A stretch of DNA of 64,000 nt from Leucobacter zeae (GTDB lineage Bacteria > Actinomycetota > Actinomycetes > Actinomycetales > Microbacteriaceae), in assembly GCF_016758175.1 (NCBI RefSeq), contig NZ_QYAB01000002.1, forward strand, positions 230,703-294,702. The letters are read 5' to 3'. The notes beneath the pieces were generated by a model. The model saw only the letters and a program-made list of their open reading frames with translations. It made no database searches and had not been told where the DNA came from. A program made the translations under genes and the position numbers. Positions 1-8,939 of this stretch are shown here, in pieces. Positions within the stretch are counted from its first letter, which is position 1; each line of letters begins with the position of its first letter.

Positions 1-330
1 TCGATCCCGTCTTCCGCGATGCAGGAGGACCACGTCTCCCTCGGCTGGCACGCCGGGCGCAAGCTGCGCCGTGCGATCGACGGGCTCGCGCGCGTGCTCG
101 GCATCGAGCTGCTCGCCTCGACGCGCGCGCTCGACTTCCGCGCCGAGGCCGGCCTCGGCGCGCCCGCCCCCGCGACCGCAGCGGTGCACGCGCTGTTCCG
201 CACCCGGATCGACGCCCCCGAGACCGACACGTTCATGTCCCCGACCATCACCTCGGCGCACGAGTTCGTGGCGAGCGGCGCGGTGGTCGACGCGGTCGAG
301 GAGGCCGTCGGGGGCGCGGCACTGGCCTGA
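1..330 (+). CDS. hutH: Histidine ammonia-lyase, C-terminal fragment
   Basis: This is the 3' end of a gene that begins before the window; the reading frame is open from the first base to TGA at 328-330. The visible part matches the C-terminal helical region of the aromatic amino acid lyase family: SSAMQEDHVSLGW, the helix KLRRAIDGLARVLGIELL, and the closing FVASGAVVDAVE motif. The family deaminates L-histidine to urocanate using an MIO cofactor formed from Ala-Ser-Gly, which lies upstream and is not visible. HutU and HutI, the next two steps, lie on the other strand at 5.5-8.7 kb, which supports a Hut role over phenylalanine or tyrosine lyase. Confidence 0.85.
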   Translation, partial: SIPSSAMQEDHVSLGWHAGRKLRRAIDGLARVLGIELLASTRALDFRAEAGLGAPAPATAAVHALFRTRIDAPETDTFMSPTITSAHEFVASGAVVDAVEEAVGGAALA

Positions 331-360
331 TCCGGCCGGCCGGCGGCGGGCCGATGAAGC

Positions 361-394
361 GCCCGACCGCCGGCGGACCCGGTGGCGGTCGGCC
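361..394 (+). terminator. Hairpin after hutH
   Basis: CCGACCGCC and GGCGGTCGG form a 9-bp stem around a GC-rich loop, about 30 bp after the hutH stop. No T-run follows, as is usual in high-GC actinobacteria. It is probably the hutH terminator. Confidence 0.4.
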
Positions 395-475
395 CGACGG
401 ACCCGGCCCGCCGGCCGCCGCCCCGCCCCGCCCTGCGGGAGTTCAGACGAAGCGGGTGCACGCCCGCCCGGCAGA

Positions 476-481
476 TAGGCT
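476..481 (+). promoter_or_regulatory. -10 box of a leaderless IclR transcript
   Basis: TAGGCT lies exactly 6 nt before the ATG at 488 and there is no Shine-Dalgarno sequence. This spacing is typical of leaderless actinobacterial mRNAs. The same hexamer and spacing recur at 10745. Confidence 0.45.
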
Positions 482-487
482 TCGAAC

Positions 488-1270
488 ATGGCGAACCCGA
501 AGGTGCCTGCCGCCGACCAGACCCTGCAGATCCTGAGTCTGCTGGCGTCGTCGCGCGGTCCCATGGCCGCGAGCATGATCGCCGCGCAGCTCGATCTGCC
601 GCGATCCACCGCATATCACCTCCTCGCGACGCTGCAGGAGCACGGCTTCGTCATGCACCTGCCGGAGGAGCGGCGTTACGGGCTCGGGATCGCGGCGGTC
701 GAGCTGAGCTCGGCGTATGCGCGCCAGGAGCCCCTCGCGCGGATCGGCCGGCCGCTCATCGCGACGCTCGTCGACCGGCTCGGGGTGAGCGGGCACCTCG
801 CTGTGCCGCACGGCCGGGACGTGCTGTACGTGATCGAGGAGCGCGCCACCGGCTCGCCTCCGCTCATCACGGATGTCGACGTGCGGCTGCCGATGCAGCT
901 CACCGCGAGCGGCAGAGCGGTGCTCGCCGCGCTGCCGAAGGCGCAGGTCCGCGCACTGTTCCCCGACCGCGAATCGTTCGTGCACCGGCACGTCGACCCC
1001 GACGGGATCGACCGCTACTCGCGTCTGCGATCGGTGCTCGACGACACGATCACGCGCGGCTACGCGCTCGAGCGGGGCTCGGTGACGGCGGGGCTGTCGT
1101 CGATCGGCGTCCCGGTGCTCGATCACCGGGGGTGGCCGGTCGCCGCGATCGCCGTGACGTTCCCCGAGGAGGCGGTGCCCGCCGAGCGCATGAGCGACCT
1201 CGCCGACGACGTGCGGCGCACGGCGCAGACCCTCACGAAGCGGATCCACGGCCGCGCCGCGGGTGCGTAG
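488..1270 (+). CDS. IclR-family transcriptional regulator
   Basis: This 260-residue protein has an N-terminal winged helix-turn-helix (about residues 8-65; recognition region LDLPRSTAYHLLATL) and a C-terminal IclR effector domain (about 75-255, ending in the VAAIAVTFPE strand). Length and order are normal for the family. It follows hutH and sits among histidine-catabolism genes, so control of hut genes or of the adjacent permease is plausible but unproven. The start is set by an upstream TAGGCT and the lack of a ribosome-binding site. A second IclR gene at 4210-4983 is a distant paralogue. Confidence 0.85.
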   Translation: MANPKVPAADQTLQILSLLASSRGPMAASMIAAQLDLPRSTAYHLLATLQEHGFVMHLPEERRYGLGIAAVELSSAYARQEPLARIGRPLIATLVDRLGVSGHLAVPHGRDVLYVIEERATGSPPLITDVDVRLPMQLTASGRAVLAALPKAQVRALFPDRESFVHRHVDPDGIDRYSRLRSVLDDTITRGYALERGSVTAGLSSIGVPVLDHRGWPVAAIAVTFPEEAVPAERMSDLADDVRRTAQTLTKRIHGRAAGA

Positions 1271-1310
1271 CCGCGGCGCGATACCCGCCCGAAGTTCCGC
1301 ACGACCCCGA

Positions 1311-1340
1311 GAACGCCCCGGCTGCAGAGCCGGGGCGTTC
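1311..1340 (+). terminator. Perfect hairpin after the IclR gene
   Basis: GAACGCCCCGGCT and AGCCGGGGCGTTC form a perfect 13-bp stem with a 4-nt loop (GCAG), 40 bp after the IclR stop codon. It is a clear candidate rho-independent terminator. Confidence 0.7.
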
Positions 1341-1383
1341 TGCCGTCCCGGTGCCGTTCGCCGCGCGATGCTGGTCTCATTTC

Positions 1384-1418
1384 GTCCATATATGTAGACA
1401 GAAGTCTCGTATCCGAGA
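1384..1418 (+). promoter_or_regulatory. AT-rich operator candidates before the NCS1 permease
   Basis: The only AT-rich part of this gap holds a small palindrome, TCTCG-TATC-CGAGA (1405-1418). Just before it is GTCCATATATGTAGAC (1384-1399), which weakly resembles the TTCTAC-N4-GTAGAA sites found elsewhere in the window. Either could serve one of the neighbouring IclR regulators; this is a sequence observation only. Confidence 0.3.
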
Positions 1419-1487
1419 TAGGCTGCCGATGCGTTCGCGGACGGCGTCGTCCCTGAACGCACCGAGCGATACGAACGGAGACGGACG

Positions 1488-2945
1488 ATGACGACCGACA
1501 CCTCAGCTGCAGAGAGTCTGATGACGCGTGAGATCAGAACGATCGAGCGCGTCCCGGAACGCGAGCGGCACGGCAGGCCGAGCAACCAGTTCACGCTGTG
1601 GTTCGGCGTCAACATGCAGATCACGGCGATCGTCGACGGCGCCGTGGCCGTGACCTTCGGAGCCGAAGCGCTGGCGGCGATCATCGGCCTGCTGATCGGC
1701 AACATCATCGGAGGCATCACGATGGCGCTGCATTCGGCCCAGGGTCCGCGCCTCGGACTGCCGCAGATGATCTCGAGCCGCGTGCAGTTCGGCGTGCAGG
1801 GCGCCGCGCTCCCGCTGATCCTCACGATCCTGATGTACCTCGGATTCCAGATGACCGGGGTCGTGCTCTGCGGGCAGGCGATCAACCTCGTGTTCGGATG
1901 GGACGTCCCGGTCATCGGAATGGTCGTGTTCGGCCTGCTCACGACATTCGTCGCCGTGGTCGGCTATCGGCTCATCCATCTGATCGGACGCATCGCCTCC
2001 GTGATCGGCGCGGTCGGTTTCGGGTACGTCGCCATCCGGCTGTTCCTGGGGCACGACGTGCAGGCGGCCTTCGGGCAGGTCGATTTCAGCGCCGCATCGT
2101 TCATGCTGGCGGTCGCGCTCGCGGCCGGCTGGCAGATGACCTTCGCGCCCTACGTCGCCGACTACTCCCGTTACCTCCCGAGTCGCACCACGGTCCGGTC
2201 CACCTTCTGGACGACCTTCCTCGGATCCGTGATCGGCGCGCAGCTCGCGATGACGCTCGGCGTGCTGATCGCCGGCACACTCGGCGCGGACGCCTTCCTC
2301 GGCAACCAGGTCGGCGCGCTCGGCGAGATCGCGGGCGGCGGCATCGTCGCCACGGTCATCTACATCGTGATCGTGGTCAACAAGCTCTCGGTCAACTCGT
2401 TGAACGCGTACGGCGGGTTCATGTGCATTCTGACGATCATCACCGGTTGGACGAGGCAGCGCCGCGTCTCGCAGACGGTGCGGCCCGGCATCATCGTGGG
2501 CTTCACGCTCGTCGCTCTCACGCTCGCGATCATCGCGAACGAGGTCGGCTTCCTCGGCGTCTTCAAGAACTTCGTGCTCGCACTGCTCTCCGTGTTCGTG
2601 CCCTGGAGCGTCATCAACCTGATCGACTACTACCTGATCTCGAGGGAGCGGGTCGACATTCCGGCCCTCTACGACGCGAGCGGTCCCTACCGGGCCTTCA
2701 ACTGGATCGCCATCGGCTGCTACTTCCTCGGGGTCGTCGTGCAATTCCCGTTCATGAACCAGGCGATCTACACCGGGCCGCTGGCGACGGCGATGGGCGG
2801 CGCCGACCTGTCCTGGATCGTCGCCATCGTGGTGACCGCAGCGGTGTACGCCCCGCTCGCCAAGCGCACCCAGTACGTGCCGGATCGGCTCATCACCGGC
2901 GCCGAGAACGATGAGGGCGGACCCGTCGCGGTCGCAGCCCGCTGA
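1488..2945 (+). CDS. NCS1-family nucleobase/hydantoin permease
   Basis: This 485-residue polytopic membrane protein has about 12 hydrophobic segments and fits the NCS1 (PF02133) cation symporters for purines, cytosine, allantoin or hydantoins. Supporting features are the N-terminal NQFTLWFGVNMQ segment, the GPRLGLPQMISSRVQFGVQG loop, and the central WQMTFAPYVADYSRYLP motif. An ACGGAGAC ribosome-binding site precedes the ATG. A pyridoxal-phosphate aminotransferase follows about 80 bp downstream on the same strand and is probably co-transcribed. The substrate cannot be read from the sequence; a ring nitrogen compound is likely from the family. Confidence 0.85.
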   Translation: MTTDTSAAESLMTREIRTIERVPERERHGRPSNQFTLWFGVNMQITAIVDGAVAVTFGAEALAAIIGLLIGNIIGGITMALHSAQGPRLGLPQMISSRVQFGVQGAALPLILTILMYLGFQMTGVVLCGQAINLVFGWDVPVIGMVVFGLLTTFVAVVGYRLIHLIGRIASVIGAVGFGYVAIRLFLGHDVQAAFGQVDFSAASFMLAVALAAGWQMTFAPYVADYSRYLPSRTTVRSTFWTTFLGSVIGAQLAMTLGVLIAGTLGADAFLGNQVGALGEIAGGGIVATVIYIVIVVNKLSVNSLNAYGGFMCILTIITGWTRQRRVSQTVRPGIIVGFTLVALTLAIIANEVGFLGVFKNFVLALLSVFVPWSVINLIDYYLISRERVDIPALYDASGPYRAFNWIAIGCYFLGVVVQFPFMNQAIYTGPLATAMGGADLSWIVAIVVTAAVYAPLAKRTQYVPDRLITGAENDEGGPVAVAAR

Positions 2946-3024
2946 ACGCGGCCGGCCCCATCCCTGCCAGACGAACCCCTGCCGGCCGAACCCCACCGGC
3001 CGAACCCCTGCAAGGAGCAGACAG

Positions 3025-4137
3025 ATGCACCACGATCACCCCTCGGACGCGCCCGCCGTCCTCGCACCGCGGCCGCGGCCGGAACTCATGGAGCTGCCCG
3101 AGTACCGGGCGGGCAGACCCGCCCCGGTCGTGCGCGGGCTCGCCCCGCTCAAGCTCTCCTCGAACGAGAGCACGCACGATCTCGACGAGGCGACGCGTTC
3201 CGAACTGCTCGCGGGATTCGAATTCAACCGATATCCGGACCCGCTCACGACCGAGCTGCGGGCGAGCATCTCGGAGCGGACCGGAGTCCCGGTCGATCGG
3301 ATCGTGACGGAGAGCGGCAGCCTCGGCGCGCTGCGCCTGCTGCTCGATGTGATCGTGCCGCGCGTCGGGGAGCGAGCCGACGTCGTCTACCCGTGGCGAT
3401 CCTTCGAAGCGTATCCGATCCTCACCGAGGTCGCGGGTGCGCGCGGCGTCGCCGTTCCGCTCGGTCCCGCCGGGGCGAACGACCTCGAGGCGATGGCGGC
3501 GGCGATCACCGATCGCACAGCGGCGGTGCTGATCTGCACACCGAACAATCCGACGGGCCCGGTCGTCACATCGGCCGCCTTCGACCGCTTCATGCGGAGC
3601 GTGCCGAGCGATGTGCTCGTCGTCGTGGACGAGGCCTACAGCGAGTTCGTCGACGATCCCGGGGCGCTCGACGGCCTGAGCGCATTCCGCGCCTACCCGA
3701 ACGTCGCCGTCATGCGGACGTTCTCGAAGGCGTACGGGCTCGCGGGACTGCGCGTCGGGTACGCCGTCGTCGCGCCGGTGATCGCGGCGGCGATGTGGCG
3801 GGTGCGTCCGACGTTCGCGGTCACGGCGCTCGCCGAGCATGCTGCGGTGCGCGCGCTCGACGACCGCGCCGGGCTCGCCGCGCGCGTCGCGGAAGTGCGC
3901 GCAGGACGGCGGGCGGTGCTCGAAGCGCTGCGAGCGGCCGGGGAGTCCCCGGCGGACTCGCAGTCCAACTTCGTGTGGTTCGAACCGGAGGACCCCGGCG
4001 GGTTCGAGGAGCGCGCGTCCGCAGCCGCGATCTCCGTGCGTCGCCTCGGGTCGGGGATCCGGATCACCATCGGGGACGCCGCGGCGACCGAGCGCGTGCT
4101 CGACGTCATCTCCCGCGAACGGGCCGCGATGCGGTGA
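3025..4137 (+). CDS. HisC-like class I/II aminotransferase
   Basis: A 370-residue fold-type I PLP enzyme. Visible motifs are LKLSSNES near the N-terminus (HisC and CobD type), TPNNPTGPV at about 172, VDEAYSEF at about 201, and the cofactor lysine K235 in RTFSKAYGLAGLRVGY. The start was placed at the ATG behind AAGGAG (3012-3017), which removes a Pro/Arg-rich leader. The family includes histidinol-phosphate and aromatic aminotransferases. An isolated copy outside a his operon, beside a permease and hut genes, suggests catabolic or salvage transamination of a histidine-like or aromatic amine rather than histidine biosynthesis. The specificity is inferred. Confidence 0.8.
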   Translation: MHHDHPSDAPAVLAPRPRPELMELPEYRAGRPAPVVRGLAPLKLSSNESTHDLDEATRSELLAGFEFNRYPDPLTTELRASISERTGVPVDRIVTESGSLGALRLLLDVIVPRVGERADVVYPWRSFEAYPILTEVAGARGVAVPLGPAGANDLEAMAAAITDRTAAVLICTPNNPTGPVVTSAAFDRFMRSVPSDVLVVVDEAYSEFVDDPGALDGLSAFRAYPNVAVMRTFSKAYGLAGLRVGYAVVAPVIAAAMWRVRPTFAVTALAEHAAVRALDDRAGLAARVAEVRAGRRAVLEALRAAGESPADSQSNFVWFEPEDPGGFEERASAAAISVRRLGSGIRITIGDAAATERVLDVISRERAAMR

Positions 4138-4209
4138 GGGCTCCGGCGACGCCCCGGGATCGGGCGGACCCGCAGCGCGGGAGCTCCGTGATCCCGGTGC
4201 GGTCGTCAC

Positions 4210-4983
4210 TCACGCGGCGGGAGCCCCGAGCGCGGCGGAGAATTCGGCCCCGACCTGGCGGATGCTCTGGCGGAGCTCCTCCTGCTCGGAATCGGAGATC
4301 GCAGCCGTCATGAACGAGACGCCGATGGCGCCGATCGTGCGGCCCCCGGAGCTGCGGACCGGGCAGGCGATGCAGCTGATTCCCGCGGTCGTTCCTCCGA
4401 CTTCCACGGCGAGTCCCGAGGAGCGCACGGCACCGAGCGCGTCGAGGAGCTCAGTCAGATCGCTCGGTCCGGTGCCGGTGCGCGACGGCCAGTCGTATCC
4501 CGCATAGATCTCAGCGATCCGGGTGTCATCGAGGCCGCCCAGCATCGCCAGACCGACCGCGGTGGTGTGCGCCGGGAGGCGGGAGCCGATCTCGGTCACG
4601 AGACGAACTCCGTTGGACTGCGGCTCCCGCTTGTCGACGTAGACCGCATCCGTGCCCTGGAGGAGCGCGGTGTGGCTCGTCGCGCCCGTGCGGTCGGTGA
4701 GTCGACGCAGGAACCGGTGCCCCTCCTGCGCGAGCGGGCTGTGGCGCAGGTAGGCCGAGGCGATCTCGAGCACGGCCGTGCCGAGCGACCAGACGCGCTG
4801 CTCCCGGGAATAGTGGACGAAGAACCGGTCCTGCATCACGTTGAGCAGGTGGTGCGTGGTGCTCTTCGGCATCGCGAGCGCATTCGATATCTCCGATGTC
4901 GTCATCGGCGCGCTGCGCTGGGCGAGCACGGTGAGTACGTCGAGCGTGCGCTCGGCCGATTTCACGCGGCTAGAACCGGCCAT
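4210..4983 (-). CDS. IclR-family transcriptional regulator
   Basis: This 257-residue protein has a winged helix-turn-helix (about residues 8-68; LAMPKSTTHHLLNVM) followed by an IclR effector domain ending in IGAIGVSFM. The chosen ATG at 4983 has GAAGGGGG a few bases upstream; a longer reading frame exists but its extra residues do not look like IclR. It is convergent with the HisC-like gene. A likely target is the neighbouring permease-aminotransferase pair or the hut genes, but no operator could be assigned with confidence. Confidence 0.85.
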   Translation of the reverse strand: MAGSSRVKSAERTLDVLTVLAQRSAPMTTSEISNALAMPKSTTHHLLNVMQDRFFVHYSREQRVWSLGTAVLEIASAYLRHSPLAQEGHRFLRRLTDRTGATSHTALLQGTDAVYVDKREPQSNGVRLVTEIGSRLPAHTTAVGLAMLGGLDDTRIAEIYAGYDWPSRTGTGPSDLTELLDALGAVRSSGLAVEVGGTTAGISCIACPVRSSGGRTIGAIGVSFMTAAISDSEQEELRQSIRQVGAEFSAALGAPAA

Positions 4984-5057
4984 GGTGTGCGGCCCCCTTC
5001 GAACGGGACTTCCCGGTGCGAAGTCTTCAATACCAGACCTTAGCGGCTGTCGCCCTC

Positions 5058-5459
5058 TCACGGGTGCCCGACCGCGAGCTGCGCCCCGGGGCCGCGCTCA
5101 GCTCCGCGGCCGCCGGAGCCGCTCGCGAGACCCTCTCCGCGAGCATGCGCACCTGGGCGGTGGCGACGAGCGGAACCCGCGTGGTCGATCAGGTGATCCC
5201 CGCGACCGTAGATCATGCCCGCCTTCGGAATCGTGCAGTCGAGACCGGAGCCCCGCACGAGCTCATCGGCCGCCCACTTCGATTCGCGGTACGCCGAGCC
5301 GCAGTCGGGGCGGGCGCGGAGAAAGCTCAGCATGACGATCCTGCGCACCCCGGCCCGCTGCGCTGCGGCCACCACCGCGGCGGTTCCGGCGACGTGGACC
5401 CTGGCGGAGGTCTGATCGCCGAGCTCCCGGTTGATGCCGGCGCAGTCGCCGTCGAAGGG
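5058..5459 (-). pseudogene. NmrA-like atypical SDR remnant behind hutI
   Basis: In the same frame as hutI, and starting right after its stop codon, the sequence encodes a stretch typical of atypical NAD(P)-binding SDRs: AAVVAAAQRAGVRRIVMLS, then YRESKWAADELVRGSGL, then KAGMIYGRGDHLIDH. The N-terminal glycine-rich dinucleotide motif is missing and no good start codon exists. After the GRGDH motif the frame becomes Arg/Gly-rich while the neighbouring frame continues more sensibly, which suggests a frameshift near 5180. I read this as a 5'-truncated, frameshifted gene remnant. Confidence 0.6.
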
Positions 5460-6683
5460 TCAGACCACGCGCTTTCCGCCTCGCCAGACCGCCGCCGTGA
5501 GCGGCATGCCCGGTCGGTACGCGAGGTGGGTCACCGAGGGTGCGTCGAGCAGCTGGAGGTCGGCGCAGGCGCCCGGACGGATCACGCCGACGGCCCCGTG
5601 CACCTTGCCGCTCGGGCTCGTCCAGCCGTCCTCGTGCATGCCGAGCGCGATCGCGCCGCCGAGCGTTGCCGCGCGCACGGCCTCCTGCACGGTGAGGCGC
5701 ATCTGGAGCACGGCGGTGGCCACGCAGAAGTTCATCGAGTTCGTGTACGAGGTGCCGGGGTTGCAGTTCGATGCGATCGCCACGACCGCGCCTGAGTCGA
5801 CGAGGCGGCGCGCGGGCGCGAGCGGCATGCGGGTCGAGAGATCGCACGCGGGCAGCACGGTCGCCACCGTCCCGCGGCGACCGCCGGACCAGGATCCGGC
5901 GAGTGCCTCGACGTCGGCGTCGTCGAGGAACGCGAGGTGGTCCACGCTCAGCGCGCCGTGCTCGACGGCGAGCCGCGCCCCTGGGCCGTGCTCGAGCTGG
6001 TTGCCGTGCACGCGCGTCGCGAGGCCCTTCGCCGCGGCCGCCTCGAGCACGCGGGCCGATGCCGCGCCGTCGAACGCACCGGTCTCGCAGAAGACGTCGA
6101 CGGCGCTCACGAGGGGTGCGACGGCGTCGAGCATGGGTCCGCAGACGAGGTCCAGGTACTCGGCGGGGTCGGCCCCAGCCGGTACGAGATGGGCGCCCAG
6201 AAAGGTCACCGCGTCGGCGTGCTCGGCGGCGATCCGGGCGGAGCGGACCTCGTTCTCGACGTCGAGGCCGTACCCGGTCTTGGTCTCGAGCGTCGTGGTT
6301 CCGCCGCGCCGTGCCTCCGACACGAGACGCTCGAGGTTCGCCCCGAGCTGAGCGTCGCTCGCGGCGCGCGTGGCCTGAACGGTCACGTTGATGCCGCCGG
6401 CGGCGTAGCTCTGGCCGGCCATGCGCGCCTCGAACTCGGCCGTACGATCGCCGCCGAACACCATGTGCGTGTGGGAGTCGACCCACCCGGGGAGCAGCGC
6501 GCGGCCCGCGGCGTCGAAGCGCTCGTCCGCCGCAGGGGCGTCCGCTGCGGGACCGACCCAGGCGATCCGATCGCCCTCGACGATCACGGCGGCGTCGCGC
6601 AGGCGCCCGCCGGTCTCGGGGGCGAGCGACTCGTCGTGGGTGGTCAGCTCGCCGATGTCGTCGATCAGCAGGGTCGTGCTCAT
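5460..6683 (-). CDS. hutI: Imidazolonepropionase
   Basis: A 407-residue amidohydrolase that hydrolyses 4-imidazolone-5-propionate to N-formimino-glutamate, the third step of histidine breakdown. Diagnostic features are the metal-binding HTH in WVDSHTHMVFGGDRTAEFE, the TKTGYGL loop, the VHGNQLEHG motif with further ligands, and GTSYTNSMNF near the C-terminus with the GTSYT substrate region. Length is normal for HutI. The ATG at 6683 opens the gene. hutU lies 268 bp upstream on the same strand, separated by a tandem-repeat array, so co-transcription is possible but not certain. Confidence 0.93.
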   Translation of the reverse strand: MSTTLLIDDIGELTTHDESLAPETGGRLRDAAVIVEGDRIAWVGPAADAPAADERFDAAGRALLPGWVDSHTHMVFGGDRTAEFEARMAGQSYAAGGINVTVQATRAASDAQLGANLERLVSEARRGGTTTLETKTGYGLDVENEVRSARIAAEHADAVTFLGAHLVPAGADPAEYLDLVCGPMLDAVAPLVSAVDVFCETGAFDGAASARVLEAAAAKGLATRVHGNQLEHGPGARLAVEHGALSVDHLAFLDDADVEALAGSWSGGRRGTVATVLPACDLSTRMPLAPARRLVDSGAVVAIASNCNPGTSYTNSMNFCVATAVLQMRLTVQEAVRAATLGGAIALGMHEDGWTSPSGKVHGAVGVIRPGACADLQLLDAPSVTHLAYRPGMPLTAAVWRGGKRVV

Positions 6684-6712
6684 GGGGCCATTCTCTCAGC
6701 GGTGCGGGGCGG

Positions 6713-6742
6713 ATCCTGCGACTCGTTTCGCTCGCGCAGGAT
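6713..6742 (+). repeat. Interspersed hairpin repeat, copy 1
   Basis: ATCCTGCG and CGCAGGAT form arms around ACTCGTTTCGCTCG. The same element, with nearly the same inner sequence, recurs at 12653-12680. Both copies lie at gene ends and are followed by GATGACGG. It resembles short intergenic repeats common in actinobacteria and may act as a weak terminator. Confidence 0.55.
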
Positions 6743-6875
6743 GACGGACGGGTCGGGTGCGGGCAGGATGACGGATCGTTCGGGTGCGGGCAGGATGACG
6801 GACAATTCGGGGTCGCGCAGGATGACGGGTCGTTCGGGGTCGGGCAGGATGATGGACAGTTCGGGGTCGCGCAGG
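6736..6875 (+). repeat. 27-bp tandem repeat array between hutU and hutI
   Basis: The unit GCAGGATGACGG plus a variable TCGGGGTCGCG-like part begins at 6736, 6763, 6790, 6817, 6844 and 6871, an exact 27-bp period for five units and a partial sixth. It fills most of the hutU-hutI gap. The array seems to have grown from the GCAGGATGACGG end of the neighbouring hairpin repeat. Confidence 0.85.
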
Positions 6876-6951
6876 AGGCGCGAGGGCGACCGGGAACGGC
6901 GCAGCGGCCGCCCCGCGAACTCGTCGGAGGGGCGGCCGCCGCGCGCGCGGA

Positions 6952-8679
6952 TTACCAGGCGCGCTCGGTGTTCCGGATGGTCGGCTTGACCGGGATCCGC
7001 ACGCCGCGCTCATCGGCGACCTCGGCCGCGCGCTCGTAGCCGGCGTCGACGTGGCGGATGACGCCCATGCCGGGGTCGTTGGTGAGCAGGCGCGAGAGCT
7101 TCTCGGCCGCGAGCTCGGTGCCGTCGGCCACCGACACCTGGCCGGTGTGGATGGAGCGGCCGATGCCGACCCCGCCGCCGTGGTGGATCGAGACCCAGGT
7201 CGCGCCGGAGGAGGTCGCGGTGAGGGCGTTGAGCAGCGGCCAGTCGGCGATCGCGTCGGATCCGTCGGCCATGGCCTCGGTCTCGCGGTAGGGAGAAGCG
7301 ACCGACCCTGAGTCGAGGTGATCGCGGCCGATCACGATCGGCGCCTTGACCTTGCCCTCGGCGACCAGCCGGTTGAAGAGCAGCCCTGCCTGGTGGCGCT
7401 CGCCGTAGCCGAGCCAGCAGATGCGCGCGGGGAGACCCTCGTACTCGACGCGCTCGGCCGCGGCGTCGAGCCAGTGGTGCAGGTGCGTGTTCTCGGGGAA
7501 CAGCTCCTTCAGCGCGGCGTCGGTGACCGCGATGTCCTCGGGATCGCCCGAGAGGGCGGCCCAGCGGAACGGTCCGAGGCCCTCGCAGAACAGCGGGCGG
7601 ATGTAGGCCGGGACGAAGCCGGGGAACTCGAAGGCGCGGTCGTAGCCGCCCTTGCGGGCCTCGTCGCGGATGGAGTTGCCGTAGTCGAACACCTCGGCGC
7701 CGGCGTCCTGGAACTCGACCATGGCCTGCACGTGCGCGGCCATCGCGGCCTGCGCGTCCTTCGTGAACTGCTCGGGGTCGGCCTCCGCGCGCTCGAGGCG
7801 CTCCTCGACCCGGTAGCCGATCGGGAGGTACGACAGCGGGTCGTGAGCCGAGGTCTGGTCGGTCACGAGATCGATGGTGATCTCGCCGGCCCGGTGGCGC
7901 CGCAGGATCTCCGGGAACACCTCGGCGGCGTTGCCCACGAGCCCGACGGACCAGCCGCGCCGCTCGTCCTTGGCCTGCTGCACCTTGGCGAGCGCCTCGT
8001 CGAGATCCTCGACGACCTCGTCGAGGTAGCGCTTGCCCGCGCGGCGATCGAGGCGGGTCTTGTCGACGTCGACGATGAGGCAGGCGCCGTCGTTCAGGGT
8101 CACGGCGAGAGGCTGGGCGCCGCCCATGCCGCCGCAGCCGCCGGTGAGGGTGATGGTGCCGGCGAGCGATCCCTTGCCCTCGACGGTCTCGATGCGCTTC
8201 TGCCCCTGGAGCTTGCGCCCGGCGGCGGCGAAGGTCTCGTAGGTGCCCTGCAGGATGCCCTGCGTGCCGATGTAGATCCACGACCCTGCGGTCATCTGGC
8301 CGTACATCATGAGACCCTCGGCCTCGAGCTTGCGGAACTCGGGCCAGGTCGCCCAGTCGCCGACGAGGTTCGAGTTGGCGAGGAGCACGCGGGGCGCCCA
8401 CTTGCTGGTGCGGAAGACGCCGACCGGCTTGCCGGACTGCACGAGCAGGGTCTCGTCCTCTTCCAGGTCGCGCAGGGTGTCGACGATCGCGTCGAACGCC
8501 TCCCAGCTGCGCGCGGCCCGACCCGTGCCGCCGTAGACGACGAGGTCGTCGGGGCGCTCGGCGACCTCGGGATCCAGGTTGTTCATGAGCATGCGGAGCG
8601 GGGCTTCCGTCTGCCAGCTCTTCGTCGAGATCTCGGTGCCGCGCGGGGCGCGGACGGGGCGGGCGCCGGGGAGAGACAT
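6952..8679 (-). CDS. hutU: Urocanate hydratase
   Basis: A 575-residue NAD+-dependent enzyme that converts urocanate to 4-imidazolone-5-propionate. The sequence is strongly conserved along its length: GKPVGVFRT near the N-terminus, [34 protein letters not shown] (NAD-binding region), [28 protein letters not shown], and [19 protein letters not shown] near the C-terminus. Length is slightly above the usual 555-560 because of an N-terminal extension. The ATG at 8679 is preceded by AAAGGAT. With the hutH fragment and hutI it gives the first three steps of the Hut pathway; the fourth is not in the window. Confidence 0.96.
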   Translation of the reverse strand: MSLPGARPVRAPRGTEISTKSWQTEAPLRMLMNNLDPEVAERPDDLVVYGGTGRAARSWEAFDAIVDTLRDLEEDETLLVQSGKPVGVFRTSKWAPRVLLANSNLVGDWATWPEFRKLEAEGLMMYGQMTAGSWIYIGTQGILQGTYETFAAAGRKLQGQKRIETVEGKGSLAGTITLTGGCGGMGGAQPLAVTLNDGACLIVDVDKTRLDRRAGKRYLDEVVEDLDEALAKVQQAKDERRGWSVGLVGNAAEVFPEILRRHRAGEITIDLVTDQTSAHDPLSYLPIGYRVEERLERAEADPEQFTKDAQAAMAAHVQAMVEFQDAGAEVFDYGNSIRDEARKGGYDRAFEFPGFVPAYIRPLFCEGLGPFRWAALSGDPEDIAVTDAALKELFPENTHLHHWLDAAAERVEYEGLPARICWLGYGERHQAGLLFNRLVAEGKVKAPIVIGRDHLDSGSVASPYRETEAMADGSDAIADWPLLNALTATSSGATWVSIHHGGGVGIGRSIHTGQVSVADGTELAAEKLSRLLTNDPGMGVIRHVDAGYERAAEVADERGVRIPVKPTIRNTERAW

Positions 8680-8850
8680 GGCGTGCGATCCTTTCGATGG
8701 GGCCCGGCAGCTGCGCCGGGCGATGACTCAATTCCAGCGTGTCTCGAGCCTCGCGACAACGCGTAACCGTGCGCCACCGTCCGGGATCCCGGACGTTGCG
8801 GTCGTGCGGCCGGTGCGGATCCCCGACCGCTTCGAATTGCCCGGCACACG

Positions 8851-8911
8851 GAATCCGCCCGGCTTTGTCCGAGTCGGCTGCTCTGCAACTCGGACAACGA
8901 CGGGCGGATTC
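8851..8911 (-). terminator. Long hairpin between the APC permease and hutU
   Basis: Outer arms GAATCCGCCCG (8851-8861) and CGGGCGGATTC, and inner arms TTGTCCGAGT (8865-8874) and ACTCGGACAA, form a 61-bp near-palindrome with a 3-nt internal mismatch and a 13-nt loop. It lies 29 bp past the permease stop codon, so it is most likely that gene's terminator. It could also control read-through into hutU. Confidence 0.6.
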
Positions 8912-8939
8912 GCCTCGGGTCTGCGACGGCGCCCGCCGA

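Noticed and set aside
443..1942. Long open frame on the minus strand across the IclR and permease starts
   Set aside because: It is the antisense of two well-supported genes, is Arg/Pro-rich, and matches no family; GC-rich DNA gives many such shadows.
6736..6875. CRISPR-like or coding 9-codon repeat
   Set aside because: Units are contiguous with no spacers, and the frames crossing them have no family match; it is a plain tandem repeat.
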